Of a DNA stretch of 64,000 nt, positions 34,882 through 46,109 are shown piece by piece. The translations under genes were made by a program, and so were the position numbers. The notes below the pieces were generated by a model. That model had not been told where the DNA came from. It saw nothing but the letters and a program-made list of their open reading frames with translations, and searched no databases. The DNA is from Liolophura sinensis (taxonomy: Eukaryota > Mollusca > Polyplacophora > Chitonida > Chitonidae). The stretch covers positions 6,643,704 through 6,707,703 of the forward strand of contig NC_088304.1 of NCBI RefSeq assembly GCF_032854445.1, written 5' to 3'. How positions within the stretch are numbered: the stretch's first letter is position 1; every line of letters begins with the position of its first letter.

Positions 34882-35090
34882 TTTATGATGTGACTGTGTC
34901 CCACAATCTGATGTGTTCTGGCAGTCTCCAAGGCCAACACAGGTGCAGCACCGTTGGTTGTAAAACCTCTATGACGCTTAGAGTGGTCTGTCATATATGC
35001 CAAGGTAAATCGCCTGGTAAGCGTCAAATGCGGCAAAACGGACAACGCCATTATCATGATCAAGTTAACGTAACATTTTCCCACAAACAT
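34882..35090 (-). CDS. receptor first-exon copy 8 (intact)
   Basis: ATG at 35090 starts NLIMIMALSVLPHLTLT, followed by RRFTLAYMTDHSKRHRGF, TTNGAAPVLALETARTH and QIVGHSHII, ending at GTAAGTATCGGTTT (34881-34876). It is 209 nt, phase 2, and the closest relative of copies 5 and 7. The loop between LAYMTD and GF is strongly basic (SKRHR), unlike the hydrophobic loop in copy 7. If the exon is used, this exposed loop is where copies would differ. A plus-strand frame (34890-35195) is its shadow. Confidence 0.6.
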
Positions 35091-35198
35091 CTTGATACCA
35101 CTCCTCTAATGGTAAAACGGCTGGATATCTTCCGTAAATTATCTGCAAATGTCCTGCTATACGGTACAGGGTTAAGGCATTTTTCAAAGCGATAGAAT

Positions 35199-35223
35199 GA
35201 ATGAATGAATGAATGAATGAATG
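35199..35223. repeat. (GAAT)n microsatellite
   Basis: Six tandem GAAT units, just upstream of copy 8. Confidence 0.9.
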
Positions 35224-36109
35224 ATTATTTTCTCAAATTCCACGTAGCAAAGCGATAGAGTTCGGAATGGAATCGAAATGAATACGAGTGAGATCATTCA
35301 ACGTCTTGAAACTATTACCTGGCTGCTCAGTGTAACATCTCTTAACAACTGGCATGGTTTGGTACAAATGTGAATAGTCATAAGTAACACGGGAACCCAC
35401 AACACGGGAACCCACAACAAATATACTCCCTGTCATCTCCAAAATAGATTATTTCATCTTCTTGAAGGTAAGCCATTTACGGTACAATGTGATAAAAAGC
35501 TAATTTAGGAATTAACTCCCAATTAAGGAGCAGACTCCCTTTTGGAAATATTTCAGCCATGTACTTATTCTCTGAGCCGCTGTTGTTGGCCGACTTTTGC
35601 TCCCCTCTATATATCTGAAATACGATTATACGATGATCAAACGAACAACAACAATGACGATGTTCAGCATCTAAGGCATGAACCGTTGTACTTTGATGTT
35701 TTATCTGAAATGGCAGATATGCCGTCAAACGATATCTCATTACTCCCTCTCTGTATTCCATTTAAGGATTAAAGATCAAAAAGAGAAATAAAGACGGCTT
35801 TTTTTGTGTCAAAATACGGAAGATTATGGAAGATTATAATCACATACTCCATACGGACGATTATGAGGTAATGCTTTCAAATGTCTATGGCACGGCGAGC
35901 GGTATAAAAAATTTTTAAACCATTATTGTTATTTACTGGAAGACCTTCCTACGTACGATAGATCATTGGTGAGAGGCGTCTGGGCCATTGCGCCGCTCTG
36001 GCACGTCAGTTACTTCTGCCACAAAAGCGCCTCTTGTCGTAATGAAAAAAGAGGCGTTTGTGTGTTTAATGGGATAATAGGACCACCATTTAACGTTAAA
36101 ACATACAAT

Positions 36110-36330
36110 ATTAAATGCAGGCGTCAAAACAGACATTCAACCGTCGTACCAAAATGGGCGTCCCAGTTAACGAGACCAGTTTCCAAAATAATGTTCAACA
36201 CACACAGACGACTTCATGAAACCAGAAGCGGTCAACGGTTTTGAATGATTATGGGAAGACGCAAGGAATGTCCTAGGCGAGTGAATGAAATCAGTTTACG
36301 AATCATGTATACCATGGTGTACATATGTTG
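36110..36330 (+). repeat. R-B copy 5
   Basis: GGCGTCAAAACAGACATTCA, CCGTCGTACCAAAATGGGCG and GGGAAGACGCAAGGAATGTC match the 2.8-kb and 8.4-kb copies. Confidence 0.55.
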
Positions 36331-36604
36331 CCGATGTTCAGATCATGCGTTTGATGGAAAAACCTATGACAAACTATTTTTTTGCAGTAATAACTTCTAA
36401 CGTTGAGCCACAAAAGCCACAAAGTGAGATGTTTACGCGCCATATCCAGCACCCTTCGGTATATTGCTGTTCATGTCTTTGTACAAATACAAGTCCAGAT
36501 AACTTGTAGGCCTACCAAATGGCGAGTCTGTAGTTTCCCTTAAATCCAGCCGTAGGGTAGATTTCATTCCCTTTATGAGGAACTCATATTATTACATCAT
36601 ATAT

Positions 36605-36885
36605 GTAATTATAGATTACAGCATAAAGAGTAAAACCAGAGCAGCGACGACAGTATGATAGCCGGCAAATGGTCACACGGTAACCGGTGAAATACGGCCT
36701 CTTGTCAATTTAACTCGGTCAGGGTTTTATTCTAACTCCTCACGTAAATGCGTAAATAGTAACAATGCATACGCCCCTTAGCATCATGGCTTAAGCAGAA
36801 TTAGGTAAAGAAAAACGCAGTGATGTTAATTGCAATTTATTAGACGTTACTGGTCTAGAATTACTCAAAATGCTGGGATGTCATT
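36605..36885 (+). repeat. R-A, complete-looking copy
   Basis: It runs from CATAAAGAGTAAAACCAGAG through GGTAACCGGTGAAATACGGC, GTCAGGGTTTTATTCTAACT and GCAGTGATGTTAATTGCAAT to AGACGTTACTGGTCTAGAA. It is the best reference copy in the window, about 280 bp, with no open frame. Confidence 0.7.
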
Positions 36886-36999
36886 TACTAGCATATCTGC
36901 AGTGTTCCAGCTCGCTAATAATGATTTCAGAGGATGGAGGGTACTTTAAACCTAGTAAGCCTATGCATCACACACAACCTAATGGCTTTGTTTATTCAG

Positions 37000-38900
37000 G
37001 CGCACATCCGTGAAGACATTCCAATCATATCGGATTATGAAACCCTGTTATTGAGACTAGGCGCTTGAATCTATTTATATCTAACCTGGACAATAGACTA
37101 CACAATATCGCAATATTCCCGCCTGGTAGTTTTAGGTTTTCTCCTCTTAGGGTGTTAGAGCTAGGACTCTCTAAAGATCAATTATCTAATAGTCATTGTA
37201 TTTTACAGGTACCGCATGTTTCATTTTTATGTTTACCGTATGCCTTATAACTTGTTACATTACACTCTGTAGGGCACTTGTAAATACTTACAACGTATAA
37301 ATGCGTCGCCAAAATCATTTTCCAAAAAATTATAATCTTCAAAAAGATTATTTTGGAGGAAACAGACAACTATATGCTGCTGTCAGTCTGGACTTACTCA
37401 GGTGTAATTTGTGAAACGCATTGTTGATTAGATTTGTCTAGGTTTGTGTTATTGCTCATACTCAAGAACACTTCAGATATGTCACTGTGGTCAAGTTTAT
37501 AGATGGAGAAAACGGCATAGGTCCCTGGGGAGAAAAACCACACCGCTGCAGGTATAACTTAAGGCCGCAGTTCAAACACCGTGATAGGGAATACAACCTC
37601 GGTATACCTCATTAGGGCCATATAGACACTGGCCTGACCAAAACGGAAACAGAAACTAGGGCTAAAATTTAACGTCGTGACTCAGTATGTCAGAGGAAAT
37701 GTTACTGTCCTCAGATCGTTGTGACTCCCATGGAGGGTACACTTGGCCTGACATTTTGTATTATAACAGCCCTTAAAAGGTTAGAGAGTGCAGTGTAAGT
37801 GGAGATTTATGGTTCATAAAAAATCTGTAATTTGCCAAGGCTACCGGAAGCTGAAATTACCGCCTTTAAGTAAATATCAGACTCGTACCTGTACTCATCA
37901 TTGTGTTAAAGTGACTCTGAAGCTTGAAAAAGTTATACTAAGATCCAGCTTTATAAATTTTACAGACGTTTGATCGATGACACATATATGAACGATTCTG
38001 ATACCGTGGCAATGTTCAGCACGTTTGATGTTGTGCGTTGTGAACACAAAGTTAAACAATGACTGAGCCATTAAAATGGAAGAAAGGAGGGCCTTAAGTA
38101 GGTGGTTAGCCGGGGAACGGACGCCCAGACGAAAGGGATGGACTGGAAATATGGCCTCAGACTCCCATTAGTTTTCCATAAGCGACATTTTTAACGTTTA
38201 GAGTTGTAGCTCAGTCCCAAACATTCCATGGTCAATAAGCTTTGGTGCATACCTGGCCCAGCCTGTGAGAAAGAAGCCATAAAAATCTTGACCTTTCTAC
38301 GCCGGCAGCTGGGAGGGGTGCCTAGCAACGCCAATGGGACGTCACTCGCAGCCTCATCACCACCTGTCTCCTTGTGTTCTCTCGCCCAGCATTTCAAACT
38401 GTCATCATTAAAACTCATACCTGCCCAAAGCTTAGACAATTTTCATCATTTTGATACCAAGCATGCACCTGTACACCAAAAAGGGCAGGCTGGCAGCAAG
38501 AAAAGACTTTACACCCTTAAAAACACAGAACTACAGAACTACCGAAAAGCGGAAGGTGTAATGTGGGTTTGTGTCCATATGCTCTGTCCCTTCCACTGAC
38601 TACCCATAGGCGAGGGGCGAACAGTCCTCTTTCTCACTGGTTTTAGCTGCAGTGATTTATAGGCCTATATGCAATTCAGCACAGCTGAGCCGGAACTGTT
38701 CTACCACATAAAACAACGACCAATAGTCGTCGAAACAGTGTCACTAGTAAGATCACTGGGTGGTAAATAACGGACATCTTAAATTACCCTGTATATGAAC
38801 CAATATTCTAACTGTTTGTCTGGAGTCTCCCAACCTCAACACTAGATTGATGATCCAAGGCACGCGAGAACATACTGTAGTATACTGCGTCGAAAATAGT
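37000..38900. other. intergenic, nothing firm
   Basis: A diverged SINE body lies at about 37450-37560. A 123-residue plus-strand frame at 38228-38599 has no recognised motif, is mirrored by an open minus frame, and is not supported as a gene. Confidence 0.4.
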
Positions 38901-39200
38901 ATGCTATAGTATAGTATGGTATACTGTTTGGCCAACTTGTAGAGTTGAGTGTTGAGCTGTGGGTTGGATTGTCGCGCGGATTTCGTTGACGTTTGCGCCG
39001 CGTCCTCAAATGGGAGACGGGCGGGCGGACGATTGAGCGCCGGGTGAGAGAAACGTGAGCTTGTGAAGTCAGGTTGAGCAGCTAATTTTTGCCAAAACTG
39101 ATCAATGGGCGACAAGCAGATGACGAAACGCAGATGCTGGGGAAAAATCATTCCGCGCTCGGTGTTAGCGCGCGAATTTCGTGGACGTCAGCGTTGACGG

Positions 39201-39211
39201 GATAAATAGAG
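39201..39211 (+). promoter_or_regulatory. TATA-like box before zinc-finger/polymerase remnant
   Basis: GATAAATAGAGG lies about 200 bp upstream of the first zinc-finger ATG, within GC-rich DNA unlike the surroundings. It may be a relic promoter of the element. Confidence 0.3.
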
Positions 39212-39403
39212 GGTTGGGAGGTAGCGGGGATCGTGCAGCTACAGCTAAACCGGTCGGATTTTCTTCGATTCGCCGTTAGCTGAGGACAGGAGGAAAGGAG
39301 CATCCCCATCACTGTAATAGTTGCAGTCCAATCGCTTTTGGTTGAACAGCGCGTACAAAACGGCTCGAAAGTGTCCGTGGACGGTATTTGTCGTGAAAGA
39401 ATC

Positions 39404-39766
39404 ATGGCCCACACATGTGCACAATGCCAGCGCGAGTTTGGTCGCCGTGATAATTTACTGCGGCATGAACGCCAAGCACACGGAGAGTCTAACAGAGAGA
39501 CTTCGGGGAGGGGTGGGTTCGCTTGTCGAACGTGAGCCAGAACATTTTCCATACAGGAAAACTGACCCAGGCATCAGCGACCGCACACCCCCACCACCAC
39601 CCTGCGGGGAGAGACGTTCACTTGCGATACATAGACCTATGCCCGGACGTTTGCCCGATGGGCGAACTTGGTCCGGCACCAGCAGACCCACGGGAAGAAG
39701 AGCAGATTTACACATGTGAAGCGTGCATTGGCCAGTGCATCGACGTGCTTAACACGGAACGGTAGT
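39404..39766 (+). pseudogene. C2H2 zinc-finger N-terminus of Polinton-like polymerase gene (broken)
   Basis: The first finger is intact: MAHTCAQCQREFGRRDNLLR, then HERQAHG. Continuing in the same frame past stops, a second (FACRT-stop-ARTF) and third (FTCDT ... ARTFARWANLVRHQQTHG) finger follow. TGA stands where the second Cys of finger 2 is expected, and TAG follows FTCDT in finger 3. A fourth starts YTCEAC in a shifted frame. Invertebrate Polinton-type DNA polymerase genes with N-terminal C2H2 fingers are known to me. The following polymerase pieces on the same strand support one fused gene, now dead. Confidence 0.6.
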
Positions 39767-40338
39767 TACACCGCCTAGCTGTTGTATTAGACTTTATTAG
39801 ACACATGTTACTTAAAATAAAATAAACGGAATCACGACGTAAAACACCAAAAAAATTTGAAACAGAAATGGTGTCACATTCAGTTAAAAACAGAACAGTA
39901 TTAAAACACATGTAGTTCGACGTTGAAGAGACATGATAGAGGGCACTGTTTGTAGTGACTGTTCTATGTACCATACCGGTATAAAAATAAAGTACCAATA
40001 TTCCAATGGATACCGACCGACACAAACAGGCTTTTTTGCGCGTTCGGCAAATTCGTTAGCTCTTTACTGTTCACACAGGATACACAAAATGGTGACAGAG
40101 TGTTTATCACAAGGGAAAACGGAGGCGTCCAGTGGTAGCAAAGTATGAAAGAATACTAAAAGTAGAAATGAGAAATTCTGACCGCAGCAAGAGGGTATCA
40201 GAAAACAAGAAACAATACATATCTTGGTAAAGTGAAACATGAATTATTGTTTACAAGTACGAAACTTACTGAGTGCAGAATAGTTATTTTTAATCAAGGA
40301 AGAAAAAAATTACGAAAAGAATTATGGTTCTTAGCACG

Positions 40339-40422
40339 TAGACATTATTTCGACTCCACAGAAAATTCTGAGTTTAACGCACCACCCATATATATATATA
40401 GGGGTATATTATAGAGGAATAT

Positions 40423-40472
<50 letters not shown>

Positions 40473-40519
40473 GTGGTGCGTTAAACTCAGAATTTTCTGT
40501 GGAGTCGAAATAATGTCTA
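40339..40519. mobile_element. palindromic MITE with AT-rich centre
   Basis: An outer arm of about 50 bp (GACATTATTTCGACTCCACA ... AACGCACCACCC) is repeated exactly in reverse complement at the other end, separated by (TA)n. TA lies immediately outside both arms, as expected of a Tc1/mariner-type target site. It is inserted in the gap between the zinc-finger and polymerase pieces. A minus-strand frame across it is an artefact. Confidence 0.75.
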
Positions 40520-41009
40520 TATGTATATATATATATATATATAATGACTGAGATCACCTGGTTAGTTGCAGGTCATACCATATACATATGTACTAGTGTG
40601 GATACCATTTGTCATATACGTGTACTCGGTGTATATTTGGTGCACATCCAAAATGCTATATTATACATTAGCCTCATCTGTTATGCGCACAGTATATATA
40701 TAGAGGAATATTGACATTTATATTCCTTACTTCTGCAATGTCCAACAGTATTAGTATTATCCGTTTTGTATCATATATGCTCCAGATATCAGTATGCTGA
40801 TATCGTCTTCGGTGACACACCACATAAGCGAAACGGGGAAAGTGGCCGCCTAACCCGTTAGACAAAAAATCAATAACTTCATCGACAAGCCCCACGGACG
40901 CTGGCTGACACTGTGCGCGGGGAGTCTGACCATCGCACACCCCACCTTGCCACCAAGTGACCGTGCTAAGCGACCATCCTATTATACTATACAGTACACT
41001 ATATTACAG

Positions 41010-41110
41010 TTGTATATTGTACTGTACTGTACTGTACTGTGTTCTGCTCTGCTCTGCTCTGCTCTACTCTACTCTACTCTACTCTACTCTACTCTACTCT
41101 ACTCTACTAT
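41010..41110. repeat. pentanucleotide microsatellite (TACTG / CTGCT / CTACT)n
   Basis: Three successive pentanucleotide variants run in tandem: TACTG, then CTGCT, then CTACT. They leave plus-strand frames open, which are not genes. Confidence 0.9.
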
Positions 41111-41199
41111 ACAGTGTGATATTCGACACCTGTGTATGCTTCAATGTTACAGAGACCCGCTGAAGCAGCGACGACAACCAATGCTTCAGCCCTGGTCTT

Positions 41200-43835
41200 A
41201 CCAGCCGATCCATCCCCTGCTAACGCAGCCAGCTCGAATGACGGGGTCCCAGCAAATCTGGAGACAGACGAGTCGAGGGAAAAAAGTGGGAGATCCGAGT
41301 GTGCTATTTCCAACTCGACCCAACCCAACCCCTATATATATTCTTCCTAGTAGTGTGAGCGACATAAGGCAACTGTACCGGCAGCATTGGCATTCCATCC
41401 ACCAGCATTTTCATCGCGGTAGACCGGTGCAGGGCTCCGCGATTTCGAAGACATGGACGAGCACCTGAACGCTATCTACGATGACCAGCCCACAGCGTTC
41501 ACCGTCAACTACAGCTTTGGTTACATCCTACGCCACACGGAGACAGGTGCAGTACTTTTACGTCCGCACCAATAACCCCCGGGTACTCGACTGTCCGTAC
41601 CGCGTGAAGAGACGGGGTGACACGCGTGGACTCCTCGCCCATCTCCCCAGCGCAGACCCGTCTTGTTTTTTATTCACAAGCCTCTACTCTACTCTATTCA
41701 AGCTCTATTCAAGCTACCCGATCATCCCATCGGTGAAGGCGGGGTAACGTTGCCACCATACCTGCAGGATAACAAGGGGCTGCACATGTTACTCGGAGGG
41801 AGTTGTGGACCTTTTAAGAACCATTCGTGTTTATTTCGGTGTTTGGTCGTGTATCTTTACAAGGTCAATCCGAAAGACTGCGATAACCACACTCGGCATC
41901 ACTATCGAATTTATCTGGAGGCGGTAGAGATGGGGCCCAGGTATATCAGCAGTGTGCCTAGCAGAGTGCTGGACACGGTCTAAAGCCTATTCAACGTGAA
42001 CATTAAAGTTTACCAACACGTCCCCATGGACAACTTTTACTCGGATCAGCTCATCCATCGCAGCCCATAGCGCTATGCTTCCACCATGCAGTTGAACCTT
42101 CACGATCAGCATTTCAGCTAAATCAAGGACCTGGCTCGTTACGCCCAATCCTACACGTGTGAAGGGTGTCATAAGATGTTTCGTAATGCGTGTTTTACGA
42201 CGGCACGGCAGGGCGTGTGCTTACCCAGCGTAAAGCTTACCTGGCCTCTGTGGACGAAGCGACTCAACGGAATGGACGTCCCACCACATCCCCATGAGTG
42301 TCAGCCTGAAATCCAACGAATCTTAGCCTCACGGAGAACCGGATCGATGATCGTCAACTCCCCGTATACGCACAACGACGGACGTCCCACCGTCATCCTA
42401 TTACTGGTTGCTATTACCACTACCACGGCTGTCACCTAAATCACCCACGCCAGGGCGAGCTATGCTACGACGAGGATTGGCACCCCAACACTTACGCCCG
42501 GAAGTGGACAACAACGAAGCGTGCGTCCAGTCCCAGGGGTACAAACTGAAATTCATATGGGAGTTGGAGCTCGTTCGCAGCCCGAAAACCGGCCAGGCCT
42601 TGCGGGCTTTCCTGCAGCACCCCGCCTTACCGCAGTCCCAGCGACGGCCCACAACACGCAAGCTCAGCTGATAGTGGTTGTCGTCCGAGGCCGGTTGTTT
42701 GGCTTTGTCGAATGTGACATCCACGTCCCAGACCTTCTCAATCCGACTTGGCAGGAATGCCGACTCATATTTAAAGACACCGACACGAGCCTACATGATA
42801 TCGGCCATAACATGAGTTCGCACGGGCCAATGACATCATCCCCTGTTTGAGGCGAATGCTGATCGGAGTATGTTCAGCACGAAAATTCTGCTGGCCACCC
42901 TATTGCTGCAACTGTTCATAGCTCACGGATAGTTCGTGACTCGTTTTCTACCAAGTGATGTAGTGCACGCCCAAGCGAACCTCCCAAACTTTTGTGGACG
43001 CCGTCACCCAAGCCCGGCGACAAGGGGACGCTGACTCTTCCAAGGCACTCATGGGTGAAACGATGAAGTAGTTGGGAAAATTCACGCTATGGCAATACCC
43101 GTGACAACCATACCGACACGTGGATGTTAAAATCTGAGGCCTGGCAAAGAGGCGCAAGTTACTGGGAGGTGTACGGTGCCTTACCGTCGACCAGATCGAT
43201 GACTTCGAAATGGTGAGCAGCAAGAGTACCATTCGTAACAGCCTACCCTTGCAAATAGAATGTATGGTGTATTACGATTTCATGGCTCGGTTCTTTGACA
43301 AGTCTGACTGGAAGTACTGTGGACACGTACACGGCCTGGTCTGACCCGGACTGAGAATGCTTGGTCAAATCTCAGCTGCTGGCGGCACCCGAAGCGGAGC
43401 GGAACAAATCGTTGCCCCGACGCGACCACTACGACTCTGATAAACGCACGCCGGAGCTCTTCAAAGTTGAGTGGGCCAGTGACGCTATCATAAGCTTGTA
43501 CTATCAAAGACATACTCTTGCTACGACGAGGACTCGAACAGTAAAAGACAAACTGCCCTGCAGAGGCGTTAGCGCTCGGGATGTGGACGAGGACGTGTAC
43601 CTATCCGTGTTTGCGCAACCACAAAGCGCGAGTGACGTGAACATAGGTTTGTGTATGCGGGGAAACAGCAGGTATTCCTACACGCAGCACAAAGACGCTT
43701 TCACTTATTTTTACAAGAAGCGAAAAATACTGCCGGATGGTGTGAGCACACTTACCTGGACATTTGACCTGACTGTCCATGACCATGGCCTTATGATGTG
43801 TTGCCGCCACGGCAAATTAATAGACAATTAAACCC
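41200..43835 (+). pseudogene. Polinton/Maverick-type family-B DNA polymerase (pPolB) remnant
   Basis: Successive plus-strand segments in different frames follow the order of invertebrate pPolB proteins. These are SVSDIRQLYRQHWHSIHQHF (41355), MDEHLNAIYDDQPTAF (41453), QYFYVRTNNPRVLDCPYRV (41548), CLFRCLVVYLYKVN (41829), a Cys-containing YTCEGCHKMFRNACF (42150), FSTKILLATLLLQLF (42869), FVDAVTQARRQGDADSSKAL (42995), DYDFMARFFDKSDWKYC-like (43270), and DKRTPELFKVEW to TQHKDAFTYFYKKRKILPDG (43440-43750). The catalytic motif expected as DTDS reads DTYT (43322-43333), and LGNS is lost next to a TAG. The polymerase is therefore inactive. The protein-primed polymerase would have replicated the element. 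Confidence 0.7.
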
Positions 43836-44224
43836 ACTGTATGCGAATCTCATCTCAATTCTTTTTAATTCACAGAACGTCGAACAGGAAAATATGGAAA
43901 GTTATTGCGGCCAACTGCGTGGTGGAGTGATAATAACGGGAGATGGCCCCCAAACTGACGGTGCATCCAGTGGAACACTATTAAGTCGCACCAGTTTTGG
44001 TGCGCAGGGAGATGACCAAAGCGTACTTTTAGAGGACATCGATGCAGGTAGGTAACGGCTGTCGTCGTTTTCTTTGGCAAACGCTCCCTGTCGACCGGGT
44101 CCGCCTGCCATTGACTGTCTATACCCCCAACCACGACCCGGTTACGAGGGTAGTGCCGTTGAGCGGGGCGGTGCAGCGTGTACGTGATCTGTTGGGGCCA
44201 GCCAAGCCGACACGTGGGCCCGAC

Positions 44225-44420
44225 TCACTTTGAGGCCTTGCTGCCGGCTGCTTTGAGCAAGGACTGAACGCCGCAGTAAGATGCTGGGCTCGTAGTACAA
44301 TGCATGGAGAGTGGCACTGACAGTCCGCCCGCGAAGCGCGCTCTGATCCGCTTTCGCCCCCGCTGGCCGTCGAGAACGGCACGCTTGGGTTGGTAGTCGA
44401 GGTCCATGGGACATTGTAGA
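44225..44420 (-). pseudogene. possible accessory gene remnant of the Polinton-like element
   Basis: Minus strand: LDYQPKRAVLDGQRGRKRIR, ARFAGGLSVPLSM and LLKAAGSKASK, a basic, small-residue-rich frame in opposite orientation to the polymerase. Polintons commonly carry genes on both strands, so location suggests membership. I cannot identify it with a specific virion-like protein. Confidence 0.25.
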
Positions 44421-44439
44421 TATAAGCGTCAAGTCCGAC

Positions 44440-44835
44440 ATTCATATACCATTCGTAGTCCGTAAAAGGCGTTCCAAGTCGATAATCGCAAGATCCATTT
44501 TCCAAAACAACGTTTAACACTAACTCCCACAGACAAATTTATGTAAGAAATTATACAAATAAGAAATAAAACCGGTAACACACAAGAGAGAGCAGTCATC
44601 AGTTTTCAATGATGCGGGCAGACAATGAATATTCCAGGCATGAATTCCATATCAAAGTTCAAATTCCTAGTCCGTGAATGAGTTCCATGTCAAATAACAA
44701 TTTAAACAAGTATCTCAGTCGCGCTTTAATTGCAACTGTTCATAAAGGCATTATGCTGATGTAATGAGCATGGCTACCTTTACGGCCCCTAGCCCCAGTT
44801 AAGCGGTATTAGATCCAGTTTGAATCCCAATCATC
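44440..44835 (+). repeat. R-B copy 6
   Basis: GTCGATAATCGCAAGATCCA, CAACGTTTAACACTAACTCC, GCTTTAATTGCAACTGTTCA and CGGCCCCTAGCCCCAG match other R-B copies. It probably marks the right edge of the Polinton remnant. Confidence 0.55.
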
Positions 44836-44937
44836 TTGTCATCACGCGCTCACAGCCACAGGGCGAGCTGGAGTTTGATCATGGTCTCGCCTGGGAGATG
44901 GGCACGCCTTGTTCTTTCAGATTCTCAAGGCACCTTC

Positions 44938-45054
44938 CCGCGCATGACTGGGAAAGGAGACCAGCATGAGCTAGACTTGACCTCACAGCGACTTCATTGG
45001 TGAGAGGCTCCTATGCGCTGACCGTGCTAACCACCTCGGCCATGGAAGCCCCCT
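44938..45054 (-). mobile_element. SINE head fragment
   Basis: GACCAGCATGAGCTAGACTT, TTGGTGAGAGGCTCCT and CATGGAAGCCCC correspond to the tRNA-like half, diverged. Confidence 0.7.
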
Positions 45055-45411
45055 GAGTGCCCGTCTTAAACCACATATATTTAATAGGGAACTTCCCCAG
45101 TGGCGTATTTGTGGAAGTGGTAGCGAACATAGGGCGCTGTGCAAACGTCCCCACGAGCCCTTTCCACTACTTGTTGTGAATAAGGCCTAACGAAAAGTTA
45201 GAGCTGTGAAATCTACAAATCCAATGTCCTAGGCTAGGAATGAACTCGCAACTTAGCCATATGCCGCTCAACTGAAACATAAAGCTTTTCTCTAGAACAT
45301 GGGCCCATATAATCAACCATAATGATGACGACATTTTTGTAAGACCGTTACAGATTTAACATAGCTTTCATATCTATGTATCAATTGTGCTTAATGAAGG
45401 CTACAAACCGA

Positions 45412-45595
45412 TTTATTTCTTTCTTTCTTTATTTATTTATTATTTATTATTTATTTATTTATTTGTTTATTATTTATTCGATTGGTTTTTTACGCCGTAT
45501 TCATGAACTTATATTACTTATGCAACGACAGCAAGCAATTATAGTGGATGGAAGGGGCAGAGCTCATGGGAATCCGCGACCATCCTGACGTGACT
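45412..45595 (-). mobile_element. SINE body and long TTTATT tail
   Basis: A TTTCTTTATTTATTTATTATT tract, then GATTGGTTTTTTACGCCGTA and a degraded body. The head is absent. Confidence 0.7.
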
Positions 45596-46046
45596 ATATG
45601 AAGCATAACTATGCCGTTAAGATGAAGTATTGAAAAGGTTTGCAAAATTCATACAGTATCGGACAGAATTTTCCTGTTGCTTGTAGCCATGTGTAGTAAA
45701 AAAAAATGTCCAGGAACTAAAAATATCAAACTGCAATGTGCGGCATCGACCCCACCTTTGTACTGATCAGATGTTTTAGTCGTTTTGAATGAAATCAACA
45801 AATCCATGCTTATTAATAATCCGGCATGCTGGACGATACAGCGAGCTTTTGACGGATTTATTGATTTCCACAGCTTTGACACATTAATGCTCAAACATAA
45901 TTGAATCATATTTATAAATATATAGTCAGATTAAATGTAATTGTGAGACTACATCACATGTGCACATATATATACGCCTATCTTAATGCACATGCCGTCA
46001 GGGAAACCCGCGTCGGGAATAGGCTGAGGCCTGCTATACAGCTATA

Positions 46047-46109
46047 CACCGTGATCGTGACGAGCGCACCGTGATCGTGACAAACGCACCGTGATCGTGA
46101 CAAACGCAG
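46047..46109. repeat. 20-bp tandem repeat, three copies
   Basis: CACCGTGATCGTGACAAACG repeated three times, the first copy with GAGCG. Confidence 0.9.

Noticed and set aside
38228-38599. 123-residue plus-strand open frame
   Set aside because: No recognisable motif, an open frame on the opposite strand over the same bases, and no splice or start context that distinguishes it.
40947-41468. 173-residue plus-strand frame as a single gene
   Set aside because: Its first half is a pentanucleotide microsatellite and an insertion. Only its C-terminal part belongs to the decayed polymerase.
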